From Saprospiraceae bacterium (GTDB lineage: Bacteria > Bacteroidota > Bacteroidia > Chitinophagales > Saprospiraceae), in contig JADJRO010000001.1 in NCBI GenBank assembly GCA_016712145.1, positions 1,984,501-2,048,500 on the forward strand: a stretch of DNA of 64,000 bases, in the 5' to 3' direction. Under the pieces are notes generated by a model that saw only the letters and a list, made by a program, of their open reading frames with translations, was not told where the DNA came from and ran no database searches. How positions within the stretch are numbered: position 1 is the stretch's first letter; each line of letters begins with the position of its first letter. Below, in pieces: positions 63,191 through 64,000 of the stretch. The translations under genes were made by a program, and so were the position numbers.

Positions 63191-63733
63191 ATGACAGAAG
63201 AGCAGCAAATACCCGAAAGTGAAGAGCTAACAAATGGATTGGAAACAGAGCAAACTGAAAAATCTACAGCAGAATCCGGACCGGACCCACTTGTTATTTT
63301 AAAAGCAGAATTGGCCGATCAGAAAGATAAATACATACGTTTATTTGCGGAATTTGACAATTACAAAAAGCGTACAATTAAAGAAAAAATAGATACCATT
63401 CGCAATGCATCCCAGGAATTAATCCAGGATTTATTGGTAGTATTGGATGATTTTGATCGGGCAAAGAAGTTATCAGAAACACAGGAAAACGAACAAATTT
63501 TTCCGGAAGGCATGCGATTGGTTCATCACAAATTATTGGGATTGTTACAATCCAAAGGTTTAGAAATTATGGATACCAACGGAAAAGATTTTGATCCGGA
63601 ATTTCATGAAGCAATTACTGAAATTCCCGGAACGGATGAAAGTCAAAAAGGAAAAATTTACGATACCCTTGAAAAAGGTTATTTATTAAATCATAAAATT
63701 ATTCGATTTGCAAAAGTAGTAGTTTGCAAGTAA
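63191..63733 (+). CDS. grpE: Nucleotide exchange factor GrpE
   Basis: GrpE releases ADP from DnaK, completing the chaperone cycle with DnaJ. The 180-residue protein has a disordered acidic N-terminus (~1-30), a long dimer coiled coil (~35-95 with YIRLFAEFDNYKKRT), a LLVVLDDFDRA segment and a C-terminal beta domain (GMRLVHHKLLGLLQSKG, FDPEFHEAITEIPGT, GYLLNHKIIRFAKVVVCK). It is the first gene of the grpE-dnaJ pair (27-bp gap). dnaK is not in the window. Heat-shock control is likely but no operator was identified. Confidence 0.95.
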   Translation: MTEEQQIPESEELTNGLETEQTEKSTAESGPDPLVILKAELADQKDKYIRLFAEFDNYKKRTIKEKIDTIRNASQELIQDLLVVLDDFDRAKKLSETQENEQIFPEGMRLVHHKLLGLLQSKGLEIMDTNGKDFDPEFHEAITEIPGTDESQKGKIYDTLEKGYLLNHKIIRFAKVVVCK

Positions 63734-63760
63734 GCGGATTTTCAAATTTGGAATTACGAA

Positions 63761-64000
63761 ATGGCAAAAAGAGATTTTTACGAAATATTGGGAGTAAGCA
63801 AAGGAGCTGATGCGGATGCAATAAAAAAAGCTTATCGTAAAGTAGCAATGCAATTTCATCCCGATCGAAATCCAGGGGATAAAGCAGCAGAAGAAAAATT
63901 TAAAGAAGCTGCAGAAGCTTATGAAATATTGAGCGATGCTGACAAAAAAGCACGCTATGATCGTTATGGACATGCAGGAGTTGACCCAAATGCTGGATTT
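63761..64000 (+). CDS. dnaJ: Chaperone DnaJ, 5' part
   Basis: The first 80 codons of DnaJ. The J domain is complete: KRDFYEILGVSKGADADAIKKAYRK (blocks DFYEILG, IKKAYRK), the HPD motif in FHPDRNPGDK, and AYEILSDADKKARYDRYGHAG. The Gly/Phe-rich and zinc-finger regions lie beyond the window end, so DnaJ versus a shorter J-protein is judged by the start and the grpE neighbour only. Confidence 0.93.
   Translation, partial: MAKRDFYEILGVSKGADADAIKKAYRKVAMQFHPDRNPGDKAAEEKFKEAAEAYEILSDADKKARYDRYGHAGVDPNAGF

Overview
The window is from a low-GC, Gram-negative member of the Bacteroidota, most likely a Saprospiraceae-like (Saprospiria/Chitinophagia) lineage. The evidence is type IX secretion (a PorP/SprF protein and three large secreted proteins with C-terminal sorting domains), the gliding lipoprotein GldB, a fused alpha/beta 2-oxoacid dehydrogenase E1, a DUF5606 protein, and -7 promoter boxes of the form TAnnTTTG. 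Shine-Dalgarno sequences are almost absent. No rRNA, tRNA, transposase, prophage or CRISPR array is visible. The family-level placement is inference.

Layout. 0-11 kb: the start of a secreted protein, folB, glutaryl-CoA dehydrogenase, an OmpA-like protein, recO, E1 alpha/beta, DUF5606, a glycosyltransferase, a TetR regulator, rpsT, an AtpZ-like pair, bactofilin and PorP/SprF. 11-19 kb: a coupled pair (unknown YbjN-like protein plus cytosolic HtrA-like protease), a GSCFA esterase-like protein, and two peptide transporters (OPT and POT). 19-30 kb: two secreted T9SS proteins, a 102-bp tandem hairpin array, an M28 peptidase, rpiB and a damaged DUF2723 membrane protein. 29-36 kb: a small membrane protein, an RluA-type pseudouridine synthase, thiL, a 526-bp heptamer array, a lipoprotein, a methyltransferase, a GT-C-like membrane protein and a block of intergenic repeats. 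35-43 kb: a di-haem peroxidase, cyanophycinase and cyanophycin synthetase (divergent), and a vanadium haloperoxidase/PAP2 lipoprotein. 43-64 kb: two Hsp20 genes, ruvC, AMP nucleosidase, OmpH/Skp, tatA, a 2OG-Fe(II) oxygenase, gldB, an outer-membrane barrel, nadC, xth, a Nfu protein, nadE, a 1237-residue T9SS protein, dnaX, pyrD, a flavin reductase, a TlpA-like thioredoxin, grpE and the start of dnaJ.

How the genes work together. Secreted peptidases and peptide importers suggest a protein-degrading heterotroph. Surplus nitrogen could be stored as cyanophycin by CphA and released by CphB. T9SS and Gld parts support surface display and gliding. nadC and nadE belong to NAD synthesis, and grpE, dnaJ and Hsp20 to proteostasis.

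Two things stand out. First, the intergenic DNA is rich in short word-like repeats of several families (GTTGATAGTTG words, GCATTGCAG words, AGGCTAR heptamers, CTTCTTTK octamers and a 102-bp hairpin unit) that recur at the same loci. Second, five genes are interrupted by frameshifts. Three of these are repaired by adding one base to a short homopolymer, so either the consensus lost bases or the genes are decaying; nadE, normally essential, is among them.
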